64,000 nucleotides of DNA from Hyphomicrobiales bacterium (GCA_900471485.1 UCEU01000009.1:1-64000), one strand, 5' to 3'; shown: positions 39,862 to 49,807, numbered from the stretch's first letter. The notes: generated by a model not told the origin, from the letters alone. Made by a program: numbers and translations.

Positions 39862-41085
39862 TTACTTGCGCAGGGCTTTCAGCAGCGGCAGCGACGGTTC
39901 GCCGTCCTGTTCGAGGCCCATGCGCGCCTGGACGGCGGCGATGGCGGCTTTCGAGCCGCTGCCGAAATTGCCGTCGACCTCGCCGTCATAATAGCCGAGC
40001 GTCTTCAAGCGGGTCTGCAGCTCGAACTTTTCCTTGACGTCGAGCGTGCCGCCCGGGCGGGGCCAGCGCTGCTGCATGCCGCCGTAGCCGGCGATCTCGT
40101 CGGCGAGCAGGCCAACACCGATCGCGTAGCTGTCGGAGGCGTTGTACTTCTTGATCGTGAAGAAGTTGCTGGTCATCAGGAAGCCCGGACCGTCGCCGCC
40201 GGCCGGCATCTTCAGCACGGCCTTGGTGCCGCCGTCGCGGAAGCCCTTGCCGCTCGGGCGCGTCATGCCAAGCGACGCCCATTGCGAGAGCGTGTAGGTC
40301 TTGCCGACATATTTGCGGGCGCTGGCGGGGACGACCACCTCGTAGCCCCAGGTCTTGCCCTTCTCCCAGCCGTTCTTCATCAGAAGGTTGGCGGAAGTGG
40401 CGAGTGCGTCGGGCACCGAGTTCCAGATGTCGCGGTGGCCGTTTCCATCGGCATCGACGGCGTAGAGCAAATAGCTGGTCGGAATGAACTGGGTATGGCC
40501 CATGGCGCCTGCCCAGGAACCGGTCATGCCATCGGGCGAGATGTCGCCGTTCTGCAGGATCTTCAGCGCGGCGATCAACTGCTTCTGCGCGAACTTGGCG
40601 CGTTTCGGGTCGGCATAGGCGAGTGTCGCCAGCGCGCGAGGAACGTAGTGCAGCCGGTCATCCTTGGCGAGAACGGCGCCGTAGTTCGATTCCATCGACC
40701 AGATGGCGAGGAGAATCGTCTTGTCGACACCGAAGTGGCGCTCGATCGAATTCAACGTGGAGGCGTGTTTCGCCGCCATCTGCCGACCAATCTGAACGGT
40801 ATAAGGATTTACACGAGAATCCACATAATCCCAGATTTTCGTCGTGAATTCAGGCTGATAGGCAGCCTTCTCGAGAACCGTCGGGTCCGGATCGCTGACA
40901 CCGGCGAAAGCTTTACGATAGGTTGCCTTGCTGATGCCACTTTGAGCGGCTGTTTGATAAAAGTCCGCGATCCACTTCTGGAACCGCTGGTCGGCTTTCG
41001 CGTTTTGCGGGACCAGACCAGCAGACGCGGTCAAGATGAATGCGAGAGCAAGACCACGAAGGGAGTTTCTGTGATTTTGAGTCAT
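39862..41085 (-). CDS. MltB-type lytic murein transglycosylase with peptidoglycan-binding domain
   Basis: A 407-residue protein: signal peptide to NAKA (residue 31), catalytic SLT_2/MltB domain (about 34-330) with catalytic Glu in WSMESNYGAV and the motifs GSWAGAMGHTQFIPTSYL and DGNGHRDIWNS, and a C-terminal PG_binding_1 domain (about 345-405, LQTRLKTLGYYDGEVDG). It cleaves glycan strands to 1,6-anhydro-muropeptides in the periplasm. It is divergent from galU. Confidence 0.92.
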   Translation of the reverse strand: MTQNHRNSLRGLALAFILTASAGLVPQNAKADQRFQKWIADFYQTAAQSGISKATYRKAFAGVSDPDPTVLEKAAYQPEFTTKIWDYVDSRVNPYTVQIGRQMAAKHASTLNSIERHFGVDKTILLAIWSMESNYGAVLAKDDRLHYVPRALATLAYADPKRAKFAQKQLIAALKILQNGDISPDGMTGSWAGAMGHTQFIPTSYLLYAVDADGNGHRDIWNSVPDALATSANLLMKNGWEKGKTWGYEVVVPASARKYVGKTYTLSQWASLGMTRPSGKGFRDGGTKAVLKMPAGGDGPGFLMTSNFFTIKKYNASDSYAIGVGLLADEIAGYGGMQQRWPRPGGTLDVKEKFELQTRLKTLGYYDGEVDGNFGSGSKAAIAAVQARMGLEQDGEPSLPLLKALRK

Positions 41086-41286
41086 CGGCGGTCATCCGTC
41101 CTTTCGTTTCAGGCACAGCGGAACGCGCAGTTCCGTTCAGGCCGAAGACTAACCGAACGGAGTCAACAAAATCTTTACCATGACTAAAGAACGCAGTCAC
41201 TAATTTGCAAAAACGTAGCAGATCTTATCTACTCGGGACAAAATTTCCTTTCATTTCAGGCGATCACGATATCGCAGGAGGATTGT

Positions 41287-42174
41287 GTGGCAGAGCATAA
41301 AAAAGTTCGCAAAGCAGTATTTCCGGTCGCTGGCCTCGGGACTCGTTTCCTTCCGGCTACGAAGGCCGTTCCCAAGGAAATGCTGACCGTCGTCGACAAG
41401 CCCATCATTCAATACGTGGTGGACGAGGCGCTCGAGGCGGGTATCGAGCATTTCGTGTTCGTGACCGGGCGTAACAAGCACATCATCGAAGACTACTTCG
41501 ACATCCACTTCGAACTCGAGCAGACGCTGCGCGAGCGGTCCAAGAAGGCCGAGATCACGCTGCTGGCCGGCCAGTTGCCCAAGGCCGGCACGGTCAGCTT
41601 CACGCGCCAGCAGGAGCCGCTCGGCCTCGGTCACGCCGTATGGTGCGCCCGCGAGATCATCGGCAACGAGCCGTTCGCCCTGCTTCTTCCCGACATGATC
41701 ATGAAGAGCGAAGGCAAGGGCTGCATGAAGGGCATGATCGACCTTTATGCGCAGAGCGGCGGCAACATCATCGCCGTCGAAGAGTGCGAGCCCGACCAGG
41801 CGCACAAGTACGGCATCGTCGGCGTCGGCGACGCGATCGGCGACGGCTTCCGCATCACCGACATGGTCGAGAAGCCCGCCAAGGGCACGGCTCCGTCGAA
41901 CTTCTTCATCAACGGCCGCTACATCCTGCAGCCCGAGGTCTTCAAGATCCTCGAAACCCAGGAACGCGGCGCCGGCAACGAAATCCAGCTGACCGACGGC
42001 ATGCTGAAGCTGCTCAAGGATCAGGCTTTCGCCGGTTACCACTTCAAGGGCACGACCTATGACTGCGGCGCCAAGGATGGCTTCATCCTCGCCAACGTTG
42101 CCTACGCTCTCGATCGCGCGGATATCCGCCCGACCGTGATCGACGGCTTCAAGGACCTGCTGAAGGGTATTTGA
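41287..42174 (+). CDS. galU: UTP-glucose-1-phosphate uridylyltransferase
   Basis: A 295-residue nucleotidyltransferase: [21 protein letters not shown] at the N-terminus, [31 protein letters not shown] and [13 protein letters not shown]. It makes UDP-glucose for exopolysaccharide, cyclic glucan and LPS synthesis (called exoN in Sinorhizobium). The start is GTG 41287 with AGGAGG close upstream. A strong terminator follows. Confidence 0.95.
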   Translation: MAEHKKVRKAVFPVAGLGTRFLPATKAVPKEMLTVVDKPIIQYVVDEALEAGIEHFVFVTGRNKHIIEDYFDIHFELEQTLRERSKKAEITLLAGQLPKAGTVSFTRQQEPLGLGHAVWCAREIIGNEPFALLLPDMIMKSEGKGCMKGMIDLYAQSGGNIIAVEECEPDQAHKYGIVGVGDAIGDGFRITDMVEKPAKGTAPSNFFINGRYILQPEVFKILETQERGAGNEIQLTDGMLKLLKDQAFAGYHFKGTTYDCGAKDGFILANVAYALDRADIRPTVIDGFKDLLKGI

Positions 42175-42193
42175 TCGTTCATTCGACAAGAAG

Positions 42194-42225
42194 AGGCCGC
42201 GCTTCGAAGGGAGCGCGGCCTTTTT
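42194..42225 (+). terminator. Intrinsic terminator of galU
   Basis: GGCCGCGCT (42195-42203) pairs with AGCGCGGCC (42212-42220) and is followed by five T. It also separates the convergent barrel gene. Confidence 0.9.
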
Positions 42226-42242
42226 CGTTTCGTCTGTTGCGA

Positions 42243-43793
42243 TCAGCGCTTCAGCTTCAGCCCGACGCCGGCGCGCCACTGCTGGGAATCGCTGCCCTCC
42301 TTGCGGGAGGTGAGCTCGTAGCCGATCGTGCTGGTCAGATCGAGATAGCGGTTGATGTTCCAGGTCAGGCCCGCGCTGGTCGTATAGACCGTTTCGTCGC
42401 TGGTGCTGCTGTCCGACGGATAGTCGCGGAGCGTGATGCCGCCGAGAACCGTGCCGGTGAGATTGTCGCGCAGCTGATGGGCGATCGTCGTCGTCAATGC
42501 GTGCGAGACATAGCCGGATTCGCCTGCCGTGGTCGAGGGCTGGATGCTGGTCTGCAGGCCGAAATTGACGTCCGTGCCGCGCAGCGGCGACCACAGCAGG
42601 TTGGCGTCGATGACAGCCGCGTCTATGTCGGAGAGACGGTCGTCGTCGAAGGTCGCGACCTCGTAGCCGACGCCGACCTCGCCACGCAGTTTCTCGCCCA
42701 TGTCGATCTCGACGCCGGCCTTGGCGCCGTAGCTCTGGCCGGAGCGGCGATAGCCCTGGGCATCCGTGGTCTCGTCATAGACGGTCTTGCCGATATTGGC
42801 CTCGATGAAGGGAATGAGGGCGGGTGACAGCTCGTAGCCGATGCGCCCGCGGAGGGTGCCTGATGTCTGGTCGCGGTCGCTGAGGGAGACCGTGGTGCCG
42901 TCAGAGAGCGTGGCGTCGGAATAGATCGTGCGGCTGAGGTCCAGCCCGGTGCTTCCCCGCAGGATGCCGAAGTCGCGCTCGATCGAGGCGCCGGCGGTGA
43001 ATTCCTGGACGTCGGACTGCTTGTCGGCATCCTGCAGCGCGTTCGGATCGTCGGTATCCTCGCGATAGAAGTGGTAGCCGGTGGTCAGGTGCGCTGTCGT
43101 ATCCTGTGGCAGATCGAGCCGAAGATCGCCGTTGATCTTGAAGTCGGGCTGTTCCTCGCCGGTGCCGCCGATGTTCTTCTGCCAGGCGCCTTCGGTGGTG
43201 ACCGTCAGCTGGTGCAGGGCCCAGTCCGAGGTCAACGTGGTCAGCATGTCGGTTTCGAGGAAGGTACGGCTGGTCTTGGTGCCGCCGTCGCGTTTCGTTT
43301 CCCCGTTGATGCTCTGCGTCACGGTCGGGCGCAGCACGAAGGTGCCGATACGGATGCCCGGCGTTTCCTCGGTGGCGAGGTTCGGCTCGGGCTTGCGCGC
43401 CGGCAGGCGCTCGTCGATCGGCGCCTCGCGGGTGTTGAGGCGCATCATGTCCTCGTCGAGGATCGAGCCGGTGGTTTCGTCGCTGACCGGCTGACCGGTC
43501 GTCGCTTGAGTTGTCGTCTGCTGCGCCGTCGCGTCATCGCCGGTCGGGGCGTTCGGGTCGGTCGATGCGGTGCCATCGGTCGGCTGGAGCAGCGGGTCTT
43601 CGGCCTGACCTGTCGATGTCGTCGCACCGGCGGGGAGCGAGGTCGTCACGCCGGTGGATTGACGGGTTGTCTGCGCGGATTGGGCGAGTGCGGGTTGCGG
43701 GATCGAAAACACGCTGGCCAGCAGTGCCGCGGACACGGCAAAGCCTGCCGTGCGGAGCGGCGTCAGACTGCTCGTGTCTTTCCAATGGACCAT
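42243..43793 (-). CDS. Outer-membrane beta-barrel protein
   Basis: About 516 residues from ATG 43793 (MVHWKDTSSL). A signal peptide ends near PALA-QS (about residue 38); a Thr/Gln/Pro-rich disordered region runs to about 140; then a barrel of repeated amphipathic strands (for example LRGRIGYELSPALIPFIEAN, VGYEVATFDDDRLSD, TSAGLTWNINRYLDL) ends in LKLKR. It resembles the rhizobial outer membrane beta-barrel group (BBP2-like). The function is unknown. ATG 43811 is possible but adds 6 residues before the n-region. Confidence 0.75.
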   Translation of the reverse strand: MVHWKDTSSLTPLRTAGFAVSAALLASVFSIPQPALAQSAQTTRQSTGVTTSLPAGATTSTGQAEDPLLQPTDGTASTDPNAPTGDDATAQQTTTQATTGQPVSDETTGSILDEDMMRLNTREAPIDERLPARKPEPNLATEETPGIRIGTFVLRPTVTQSINGETKRDGGTKTSRTFLETDMLTTLTSDWALHQLTVTTEGAWQKNIGGTGEEQPDFKINGDLRLDLPQDTTAHLTTGYHFYREDTDDPNALQDADKQSDVQEFTAGASIERDFGILRGSTGLDLSRTIYSDATLSDGTTVSLSDRDQTSGTLRGRIGYELSPALIPFIEANIGKTVYDETTDAQGYRRSGQSYGAKAGVEIDMGEKLRGEVGVGYEVATFDDDRLSDIDAAVIDANLLWSPLRGTDVNFGLQTSIQPSTTAGESGYVSHALTTTIAHQLRDNLTGTVLGGITLRDYPSDSSTSDETVYTTSAGLTWNINRYLDLTSTIGYELTSRKEGSDSQQWRAGVGLKLKR

Positions 43794-43946
43794 GAAATCG
43801 GCGTCCGGCATTCCTGAATTCGTTACCCGAACGTAAAGCCTTGTGGTTAATCAATCGTTTCGGCCAGGCAAGGCGATTGCTTCCTGCGATAATGACAGTC
43901 GGGTGAATCGATGGACTTGCAGCGGGAAAACCGTTAGGGCAGGGGC

Positions 43947-44942
43947 ATGAACAAGACAGCTGCAAACCTGATCGAAAACAGCGTGCTTGCGTCGGCCAAG
44001 CGCACCGTCGCTACCGAGAAGCGAGCCCTGGAAGCGCTGGAGAGCGCCTTCGACGATGGTCTTGCCGGCCCGTTCCTGCGCGCCGTCGAGACGATTTCGG
44101 CCATATCAGGCCGGGTGGTCGTCACGGGCGTCGGCAAGAGCGGCCATATCGGCGTGAAGATCGCTGCGACGCTGGCATCAACCGGGACGCCCGCCTTCTT
44201 CGTGCATGCGGCGGAAGCCAACCATGGCGATCTCGGCATGATCGGCGCGACGGACGCCGTCATCGCGCTTTCCAAGGGCGGCGAGAGCGTCGAGCTGCGT
44301 AACGTCATCGCCTATACGCGGCGCTTCTCCATCCCGCTAATCGCGCTGACCTGCGCGGAGAAATCCTCGCTCGGCAGCGCTGCCGATATCGTGCTTCTGA
44401 TGCCGAACGAGGAGGAGGCCTGCCCACACGGCTTGGCGCCGACGACCTCGACGATGCTGCAGCTCGCGCTGGGCGATGCGCTTGCGATCGCGCTGCTCGA
44501 CGCGCGCGGTTTCACGGCGCGCGACTTCCATGTGTTCCATCCCGGCGGCAAGCTCGGTGCGGCCTTGAGCCATGTCGCCGATGTCATGCACACGGGCGAG
44601 CGCGTGCCGCTGGTTGCCAAGGGTACACCGCTGCCGGAGGCGATCTCGACGCTATCGCGCAAGCATTTCGGCTGCGTCGGCATTTTGGACGAGGATGGCC
44701 GGCTTTGCGGTATCGTCACCGAGGGCGACTTGGCGCGCAACCTGTCGCGCAACCTCTCGGAACTCGTGGTCGACGATATCATGACGCGTTCGCCGAAGAC
44801 GGTGAAGCCGAATGTCTTGGCGACAGCGGCGCTGGCATTGCTCAACAAGCATAGCATCGGCGCGCTGATCGTCGTCGACGACGACAACAGGCCGGTCGGG
44901 CTCATTCATTTCCACGATCTTCTCAGGATTGGCGTGGCCTGA
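43947..44942 (+). CDS. kdsD: D-arabinose 5-phosphate isomerase (KpsF/GutQ family)
   Basis: A 331-residue isomerase: SIS domain (about 35-175) with VVTGVGKSGHIGVKIAATLA, ASTGTPAFFVHAAEANHGDLG and PTTSTMLQLALGDALA, and two CBS motifs (about 210-325, VMHTGERVP and DIMTRSP). It makes arabinose 5-phosphate for Kdo and so for LPS. It ends in a tandem palindromic spacer against nfeD. Confidence 0.92.
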   Translation: MNKTAANLIENSVLASAKRTVATEKRALEALESAFDDGLAGPFLRAVETISAISGRVVVTGVGKSGHIGVKIAATLASTGTPAFFVHAAEANHGDLGMIGATDAVIALSKGGESVELRNVIAYTRRFSIPLIALTCAEKSSLGSAADIVLLMPNEEEACPHGLAPTTSTMLQLALGDALAIALLDARGFTARDFHVFHPGGKLGAALSHVADVMHTGERVPLVAKGTPLPEAISTLSRKHFGCVGILDEDGRLCGIVTEGDLARNLSRNLSELVVDDIMTRSPKTVKPNVLATAALALLNKHSIGALIVVDDDNRPVGLIHFHDLLRIGVA

Positions 44943-44985
44943 TCAAGCCAGCTTGATCGGGATCAAGGCCAGCTTGATCGGGATC
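44941..44985. repeat. Tandem palindromic repeat between kdsD and nfeD
   Basis: GATCAAGCCAGCTTGATCGG (44941-44960) is followed at once by a near-identical 21-base copy (44961-44981) and a third GATCA start. Each unit is a palindrome (GATCAAGC/GCTTGATC overlap). The array fills the whole gap and overlaps both stop codons. Confidence 0.7.
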
Positions 44986-45439
44986 AGGCTTCCTCGACCG
45001 TCAGGTCGCGGCCGTTGCTTGATATGACCTTGACGCGCGCGCCGACGGGCAGATCCGGGCCGCTCACCTTCCATTGCGTGTCATCCAGCTTGATGCGGCC
45101 ACGGCCCTCGGTGATCGGCTCGGCCAGAGTGGCCGTGCGGCCGACGAGGCTGGCGCCGCGCTGGTTGAGGAAGGGCTCGTCCGTCTCGCCGTGATCGCGC
45201 GTCAGCTTGCGGCCGATGAAGGTTGCGGCGACGGCGAAGGCGGCGAACAGGATCGCCTGCAGCTGCCAGACCCACAAGGCGCTATCCCAGAAGAGCAGCG
45301 ACAGCGCGCCGACGGCGATTGCCGCGAGACCAATCCAGACGAGGAAGAAGCCGGGCACCAGCATCTCGGCGGCGAGCAGCACGAGGCCGACGACCCACCA
45401 GCTCCATGGCCCCAATTCCGATGTGATGGCAGCCAGCAT
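44984..45439 (-). CDS. NfeD family protein
   Basis: A 151-residue protein with two or three N-terminal helices (about 12-75) and a C-terminal OB-fold (NfeD domain, about 90-150: RGASLVGRTATLAEPITEGRGR). It is a short NfeD1b-type member, always paired with a stomatin/SPFH partner. The SPFH gene ends 3 bases upstream, so the two form an operon acting on membrane microdomains or quality control. Confidence 0.88.
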   Translation of the reverse strand: MLAAITSELGPWSWWVVGLVLLAAEMLVPGFFLVWIGLAAIAVGALSLLFWDSALWVWQLQAILFAAFAVAATFIGRKLTRDHGETDEPFLNQRGASLVGRTATLAEPITEGRGRIKLDDTQWKVSGPDLPVGARVKVISSNGRDLTVEEA

Positions 45440-45442
45440 CGA

Positions 45443-46456
45443 TCAGCGCTCCGGGTTCTGGTTGAACGGGTTGACCTGCGGCGTGGTGCGCGGGGCCTGG
45501 ACCTGACGCGGGGCAGGGGCTGCCGGCGGATTGTCGCCACCGCCGAAGACCTCCTTGGCGATGGCGCCGATGCCGCTCAACGAGCCAATGATAGACGAGG
45601 CCTCGATCGGCATCAGCACGACCTTGGAATTGGTGGCCGAGCCGATCGCGGTCAGCGCCTCTGTGTATTTCTGCGCCACGAAGTAGTTGATCGCCTGCAC
45701 GTCGCCGGCGGCGATCGCTTCCGACACCATCTTCGTGGCCTTGGCTTCGGCCTCGGCCAGGCGTTCGCGCGCCTCGGCGTTGCGGAAGGCGGATTCGCGC
45801 TGGCCCTCGGCCTGCAGGATGGCCGACTGCTTGGCGCCTTCGGCGCGCAGGATCTGCGCGTTTCTCGAGCCCTCGGCCTCCAGCACCTGGGCGCGCTTCT
45901 CGCGCTCGGCCTTCATCTGGCGGGCCATGGCGTCGACGAGATCGCGCGGCGGTTGGATGTCCTTGATCTCGACGCGGGTGACCTTGATGCCCCAGGGCTG
46001 GACGGCATCGTCGACGACACGCAGCAAGCGGTCGTTGATGGCGTCGCGGTTGGAGAGGAGCTCGTCGAGATCCATCGAACCCATGACCGAGCGGATGTTG
46101 GTCATGGTCAGGTTGAGGATGGCGTTTTCGAGATTGGAAACCTGGTAGGCCGCCTGGGCGGCGTTGAGGATCTGGTAGAAGGCGACGGCATCGGCCGAGA
46201 CGGAGGCGTTGTCGCGGGTGATGACTTCCTGGGTGGGAACGTCGAGCACCTGCTCCATGACGTTCATGCGGGCGCCGACGCGCTCGATGAAGGGGGTGAT
46301 GATGTTGAGGCCGGGACCCAGCGTGCGGGTGTAGCGGCCGAAGCGCTCGACTGTATACTGATAACCCTGCGGGACCGTCTTGATGCCGGCGAAGAGCACC
46401 AGGATGACGAAGACCACCAGCGCGATGACCACGATGTCGAAGCCGCCCAAAACCAT
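45443..46456 (-). CDS. qmcA: SPFH/stomatin-like membrane protein (QmcA type)
   Basis: A 337-residue protein: one N-terminal transmembrane helix (about 7-25), SPFH/band 7 domain (about 28-190, VPQGYQYTVERFGRYTRTL and NNIRSVMG-type segment) and a long Ala/Glu-rich helical coiled coil (about 190-265, AEREKRAQVLEAEGSRNAQ). The Pro-rich C-terminus is disordered. It oligomerises on the inner membrane and is thought to modulate proteases. Partner is the NfeD gene. Confidence 0.9.
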   Translation of the reverse strand: MVLGGFDIVVIALVVFVILVLFAGIKTVPQGYQYTVERFGRYTRTLGPGLNIITPFIERVGARMNVMEQVLDVPTQEVITRDNASVSADAVAFYQILNAAQAAYQVSNLENAILNLTMTNIRSVMGSMDLDELLSNRDAINDRLLRVVDDAVQPWGIKVTRVEIKDIQPPRDLVDAMARQMKAEREKRAQVLEAEGSRNAQILRAEGAKQSAILQAEGQRESAFRNAEARERLAEAEAKATKMVSEAIAAGDVQAINYFVAQKYTEALTAIGSATNSKVVLMPIEASSIIGSLSGIGAIAKEVFGGGDNPPAAPAPRQVQAPRTTPQVNPFNQNPER

Positions 46457-46650
46457 GAAATACCTCCCAAACCCGAATCGAATAGCCGCACCTTAGCCGA
46501 GACGATTTCAAAAGCCACGCTCTCAGGTAGTCGTGCGGCTCTACCTATCAGATATGGGGTTTCGATTGGTTCTTCACAATGCGGTTCCTTTGGCCTAGAA
46601 CGCCCGCATCCGGTCGCAGCCCACCCGGTCAAAACAAGGGATCAAACATC

Positions 46651-47358
46651 ATGAAGACTATCGTCATCTGCTCCGGCGGATTGGACTCCGTTTCGCTTGC
46701 GCACAGGGTTGCCGCGGAACAAACCCTCATCGGCCTGCTCTCCTTTGACTACGGCCAGCGTCACCGCAAGGAACTCGACTACGCCGCCGCGTGCGCCAAG
46801 AGGCTCGGCGCGCCGCATCAGATTATCGACATCAGGCCGATCGGCAGCCATCTCACCGGTTCGGCGCTGACCGACAATATCGACGTGCCTGATGGACACT
46901 ATGCCGAGGAAACCATGAAGGCGACCGTGGTTCCGAACCGCAACGCCATCATGCTCGCCATCGCCTTCGGGCTTGCCGCCGCTCAGAAGGCGGATGCCGT
47001 GGCCGTTGCCGTGCATGGCGGCGACCACTTCATCTATCCGGATTGCCGCCCCGGCTTCATCGACGCGTTCCAGGTGATGCAGGATGCAGCGCTGGACGGC
47101 TATGCCAGCGTCAAGCTGCAGGCGCCCTACGTCAATGCCACCAAGGCCGATATCGTCGCGGATGGGGCAAAGCGCGGCACGCCGTTCGAAGAGACATGGT
47201 CGTGCTACAAGGGCGGGGCGCGCCATTGCGGGCGCTGCGGCACCTGCGTCGAGCGGCGCGAGGCGTTTCATCTGGCCGGCGTCGCGGATCCGACGGAGTA
47301 CGAGGATGCCGATTTCTGGAAGTCGGCGACATCGGGCTTCTCGGCCACGGAGGTGTAA
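46651..47358 (+). CDS. queC: 7-cyano-7-deazaguanine synthase
   Basis: A 235-residue ATP-pyrophosphatase: PP-loop CSGGLDSVSLAHR, FDYGQRHRKELDYA, VPNRNAIMLAIAFGLA and zinc-binding cysteines in WSCYKGGARHCGRCGTCVER. It turns carboxy-deazaguanine into preQ0 for queuosine. The start is ATG 46651 with AAGGG upstream. First gene of queCDE. Confidence 0.95.
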   Translation: MKTIVICSGGLDSVSLAHRVAAEQTLIGLLSFDYGQRHRKELDYAAACAKRLGAPHQIIDIRPIGSHLTGSALTDNIDVPDGHYAEETMKATVVPNRNAIMLAIAFGLAAAQKADAVAVAVHGGDHFIYPDCRPGFIDAFQVMQDAALDGYASVKLQAPYVNATKADIVADGAKRGTPFEETWSCYKGGARHCGRCGTCVERREAFHLAGVADPTEYEDADFWKSATSGFSATEV

Positions 47359-47362
47359 TCCC

Positions 47363-47719
47363 GTGTTCCGCATCACCAAGGAATTCCACTTCTCCGCCTC
47401 GCATCAGCTCTCGCATCTGCCCGCCGATCACCAATGCGCGCGGCTGCACGGGCATAACTATATTGTCGTCGTGGAGCTTGCGGCCGCAGTGCTCAACGAG
47501 GACGGCTTCGTGCGCGACTATCACGAGCTTGCCCCGCTGAAGCGCTATATCGACGAGCGCTTCGACCACCGGCATCTGAACGAGGTGCTCGGTCATAACA
47601 GGGTGACGTCGGAATATCTCGCCAAGCATTTCTATGACTGGTGCAAACAAATCCTGCCGGAGACGTCGGCCGTCCGGGTCAGCGAGACGCCGAAGACCTG
47701 GGCGGAGTACCGGCCATGA
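47363..47719 (+). CDS. queD: 6-carboxytetrahydropterin synthase
   Basis: A 118-residue enzyme of the 6-pyruvoyl-tetrahydropterin synthase family: zinc His residues in FSASHQL and HGHNY, catalytic Cys in QCARLHGHN and C-terminal [12 protein letters not shown]. It starts at GTG 47363, whose SD (GGAGG) overlaps the queC stop. It converts dihydroneopterin triphosphate to carboxytetrahydropterin. Confidence 0.93.
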   Translation: MFRITKEFHFSASHQLSHLPADHQCARLHGHNYIVVVELAAAVLNEDGFVRDYHELAPLKRYIDERFDHRHLNEVLGHNRVTSEYLAKHFYDWCKQILPETSAVRVSETPKTWAEYRP

Positions 47720-48447
47720 GCGCCGATCACAAGATCCGCGTCAGCGAGATCTTCGGGCCGACGATCCAGGGCGAGGGCGTGCTGATCGGCCTGCCGACGG
47801 TATTCGTACGCACGGGCGGCTGCGATTACCGCTGTTCGTGGTGCGATACGCTGCATGCCGTCGACAGTGAATACCGCGATCAGTGGACGCCGATGTCGGT
47901 GGAGGAGATTTGGGCCGAGGTCGTTTCGCTCTCGGGCGGGCGGCCGCTGACTGTTTCGCTCTCCGGCGGTAATCCGGCGATCCAGCCGCTCGGGCCGCTG
48001 ATTGCGCGCGGCCATGGCGAGGGCTATCGGTTCGCGCTGGAGACGCAGGGCAGTGTCGCCAGGGATTGGTTTGCCGATCTCGACACGCTGGTCTTGAGCC
48101 CGAAGCCGACGTCGAGCGGGATGGAGACGGATTGGGGGCAGTTCGAGGACTGTCTGCGGAAGGCTGCCGGCGGGCCTGAGGTGGCGCTGAAGATCGTGGT
48201 GTTCGATGAGCGGGATTATCGTTATGCGCGGGAGGCTTCCGCGCGGTATCCGGATTTGCCGGTTTACCTGCAGCCCGGCAACCACACGCCGCCGCCTGCC
48301 GATGACGATGATGCCAGGATCGATATCGATGGGATCATGGAGCGGATGTTGTGGCTGGTGGGGAAGGTGACCGAGGACCGGTGGTTCGAGGCGCGGGTGT
48401 TGCCGCAGCTGCATGTGTTGTTGTGGGGGAATCGGCGGGGGGTGTGA
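47716..48447 (+). CDS. queE: 7-carboxy-7-deazaguanine synthase (radical SAM)
   Basis: A 243-residue radical SAM enzyme: [12 protein letters not shown], the CX3CX2C cluster motif [22 protein letters not shown] and ETQGS. It forms the deazapurine ring from carboxytetrahydropterin. The ATG overlaps the queD stop by four bases. GTP cyclohydrolase (folE) is not in the window. Confidence 0.93.
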   Translation: MSADHKIRVSEIFGPTIQGEGVLIGLPTVFVRTGGCDYRCSWCDTLHAVDSEYRDQWTPMSVEEIWAEVVSLSGGRPLTVSLSGGNPAIQPLGPLIARGHGEGYRFALETQGSVARDWFADLDTLVLSPKPTSSGMETDWGQFEDCLRKAAGGPEVALKIVVFDERDYRYAREASARYPDLPVYLQPGNHTPPPADDDDARIDIDGIMERMLWLVGKVTEDRWFEARVLPQLHVLLWGNRRGV

Positions 48448-48468
48448 GTGTTTTTGGGGGCTCGATAA

Positions 48469-48610
48469 AAGACCCCTCCCAACCCTCCCCACAAGGGGGA
48501 GGGCTTAACCTAGCCTCGCCCTCGGTGCGCAATTGAAGCAGTCGAGTGCCGCGGGTTTTCTCCCCCCTTGTGGGGGAGATGGCCGGCAGGCCAGAGAGGG
48601 TGTTTCAGGC
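48469..48610. repeat. Rhizobial intergenic repeat with two GC-rich palindromes
   Basis: CCCTCCCC-ACAA-GGGGGAGGG (48483-48503) and CTCCCCCC-TTGT-GGGGGAG (48560-48578) flank a short spacer and are near complements of each other, so the block is itself an inverted repeat. This composition is typical of dispersed intergenic elements in Rhizobiaceae. It lies between the convergent queE and hemH. Confidence 0.65.
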
Positions 48611-48626
48611 CGCAGCGTAACTTATC

Positions 48627-49664
48627 TCAAACCCACCCCAACAATTCCCGCCGCACCACCTTCTCCAGCACGCGCATCCCATCGTCGCTGTCGTTCAGAC
48701 ACGGAATATGGGCGAACTTCTCGCCGCCATTTTCATGGAAGGAATGCGCCGCCTGTTCGGCGATCTCTTCCAGCGTCTCCAGACAGTCGGAGACGAAGCC
48801 GGGGTTCAACACGGCGATTTTTTTCACGCCGTCCTTGGCCAGCTGCTCCACCGTCTTGTCGGTATAGGGCTGCAGCCATTCTTCCGGGCCGAAGCGGGAC
48901 TGGAAGGTGACCATGAACTGGTCCTTCGAGAGGCCGAGCTTTTCGCGCAGCAGGCGGCCGGTCTTCTGGCACTGGCAGTAATAGGGGTCGCCCTTCTTGA
49001 AGTAGGACATGGGGATGCCGTGGAAGGAGGCGATGATCTTTTCCGGTTGCCAGTCGAGCGTCGACAGATGCTTCGTGATCGAGTTGGCGAGCGCCTCGAT
49101 ATAGGTGTCGTCGTCGTGATAATCGGGCACGGTGCGCAGCGCCGGCTGCCAGCGCATCTTCAAGAGGTGCTGGAAGGCCTTGTCGTTGACGGTCGCGGTG
49201 GTGGCGGCGGCATATTGCGGGTAGAGTGGGAAGAGCACGATGCGGTCGCAGCCATCGTCCTTCAGCGCCTGGATGCGCGAGGCGATCGAGGGGGTGCCGT
49301 AGCGCATGGCCCAATCGACCTTGACGTTCTCCAAATCCTTCAGCCGCTCGGCCATCAGGTCCGACTGGCTGCGCGTGTAGGTGCGCAGATAGCTCTCGTC
49401 CTTGTCCTTGTTCCAGATCAGCTCGTAAGCCTTGCCGACCTTGCCGGGGCGAGTGTTCAAGACGATGCCGAAGAGGATCGGATACCACTTCCACGGCGAC
49501 CATTCGATGACGCGCTTATCGGTGAGGAATTCCTTGAGATAACGGCGCATCGAGGTGTAGTCGGTGCCGTCAGGGGTGCCGAGATTGACGAGCAGGACGC
49601 CCACCTTGCCATAGTTCACCTTCGGGTGGTTCGCCTCAAGGTGCGTGGTATCAACGGTCGTCAT
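48627..49664 (-). CDS. hemH: Ferrochelatase
   Basis: A 345-residue enzyme: GVLLVNLGTPDG at the N-terminus, AMRYGTPSI, FPLYPQYAAATT, the catalytic His in SFHGIPMSYFKKGD, Cys pair CQCQKTGRLL and the SRFGPEEWLQPYTD, PGFVSDCLETLEEI blocks. It inserts iron into protoporphyrin IX as the last step of haem synthesis. It is a stand-alone gene; no Irr-type box was noticed upstream. Confidence 0.95.
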   Translation of the reverse strand: MTTVDTTHLEANHPKVNYGKVGVLLVNLGTPDGTDYTSMRRYLKEFLTDKRVIEWSPWKWYPILFGIVLNTRPGKVGKAYELIWNKDKDESYLRTYTRSQSDLMAERLKDLENVKVDWAMRYGTPSIASRIQALKDDGCDRIVLFPLYPQYAAATTATVNDKAFQHLLKMRWQPALRTVPDYHDDDTYIEALANSITKHLSTLDWQPEKIIASFHGIPMSYFKKGDPYYCQCQKTGRLLREKLGLSKDQFMVTFQSRFGPEEWLQPYTDKTVEQLAKDGVKKIAVLNPGFVSDCLETLEEIAEQAAHSFHENGGEKFAHIPCLNDSDDGMRVLEKVVRRELLGWV

Positions 49665-49731
49665 TCAAACCTCAGTTCAGCTGCTCGCCCGCTCATACGC
49701 GGACGAGATCGAATGGTTCACCCTATAGGAA

Positions 49732-49762
49732 CAAAAGCCGGCCCGGGAAACCCCGGACCGGT
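49732..49762 (-). terminator. Intrinsic terminator of the 5'-nucleotidase gene
   Basis: On the minus strand CCGGTCCGGG and CCCGGGCCGG form a stem with a 4-base loop, followed by CTTTTG. It lies 45 bases past the stop of the nucleotidase gene. Confidence 0.75.
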
Positions 49763-49807
49763 TCTCGTCATTGGGACAAATCGTCTTACTTGATTGATCC
49801 CTCAATC

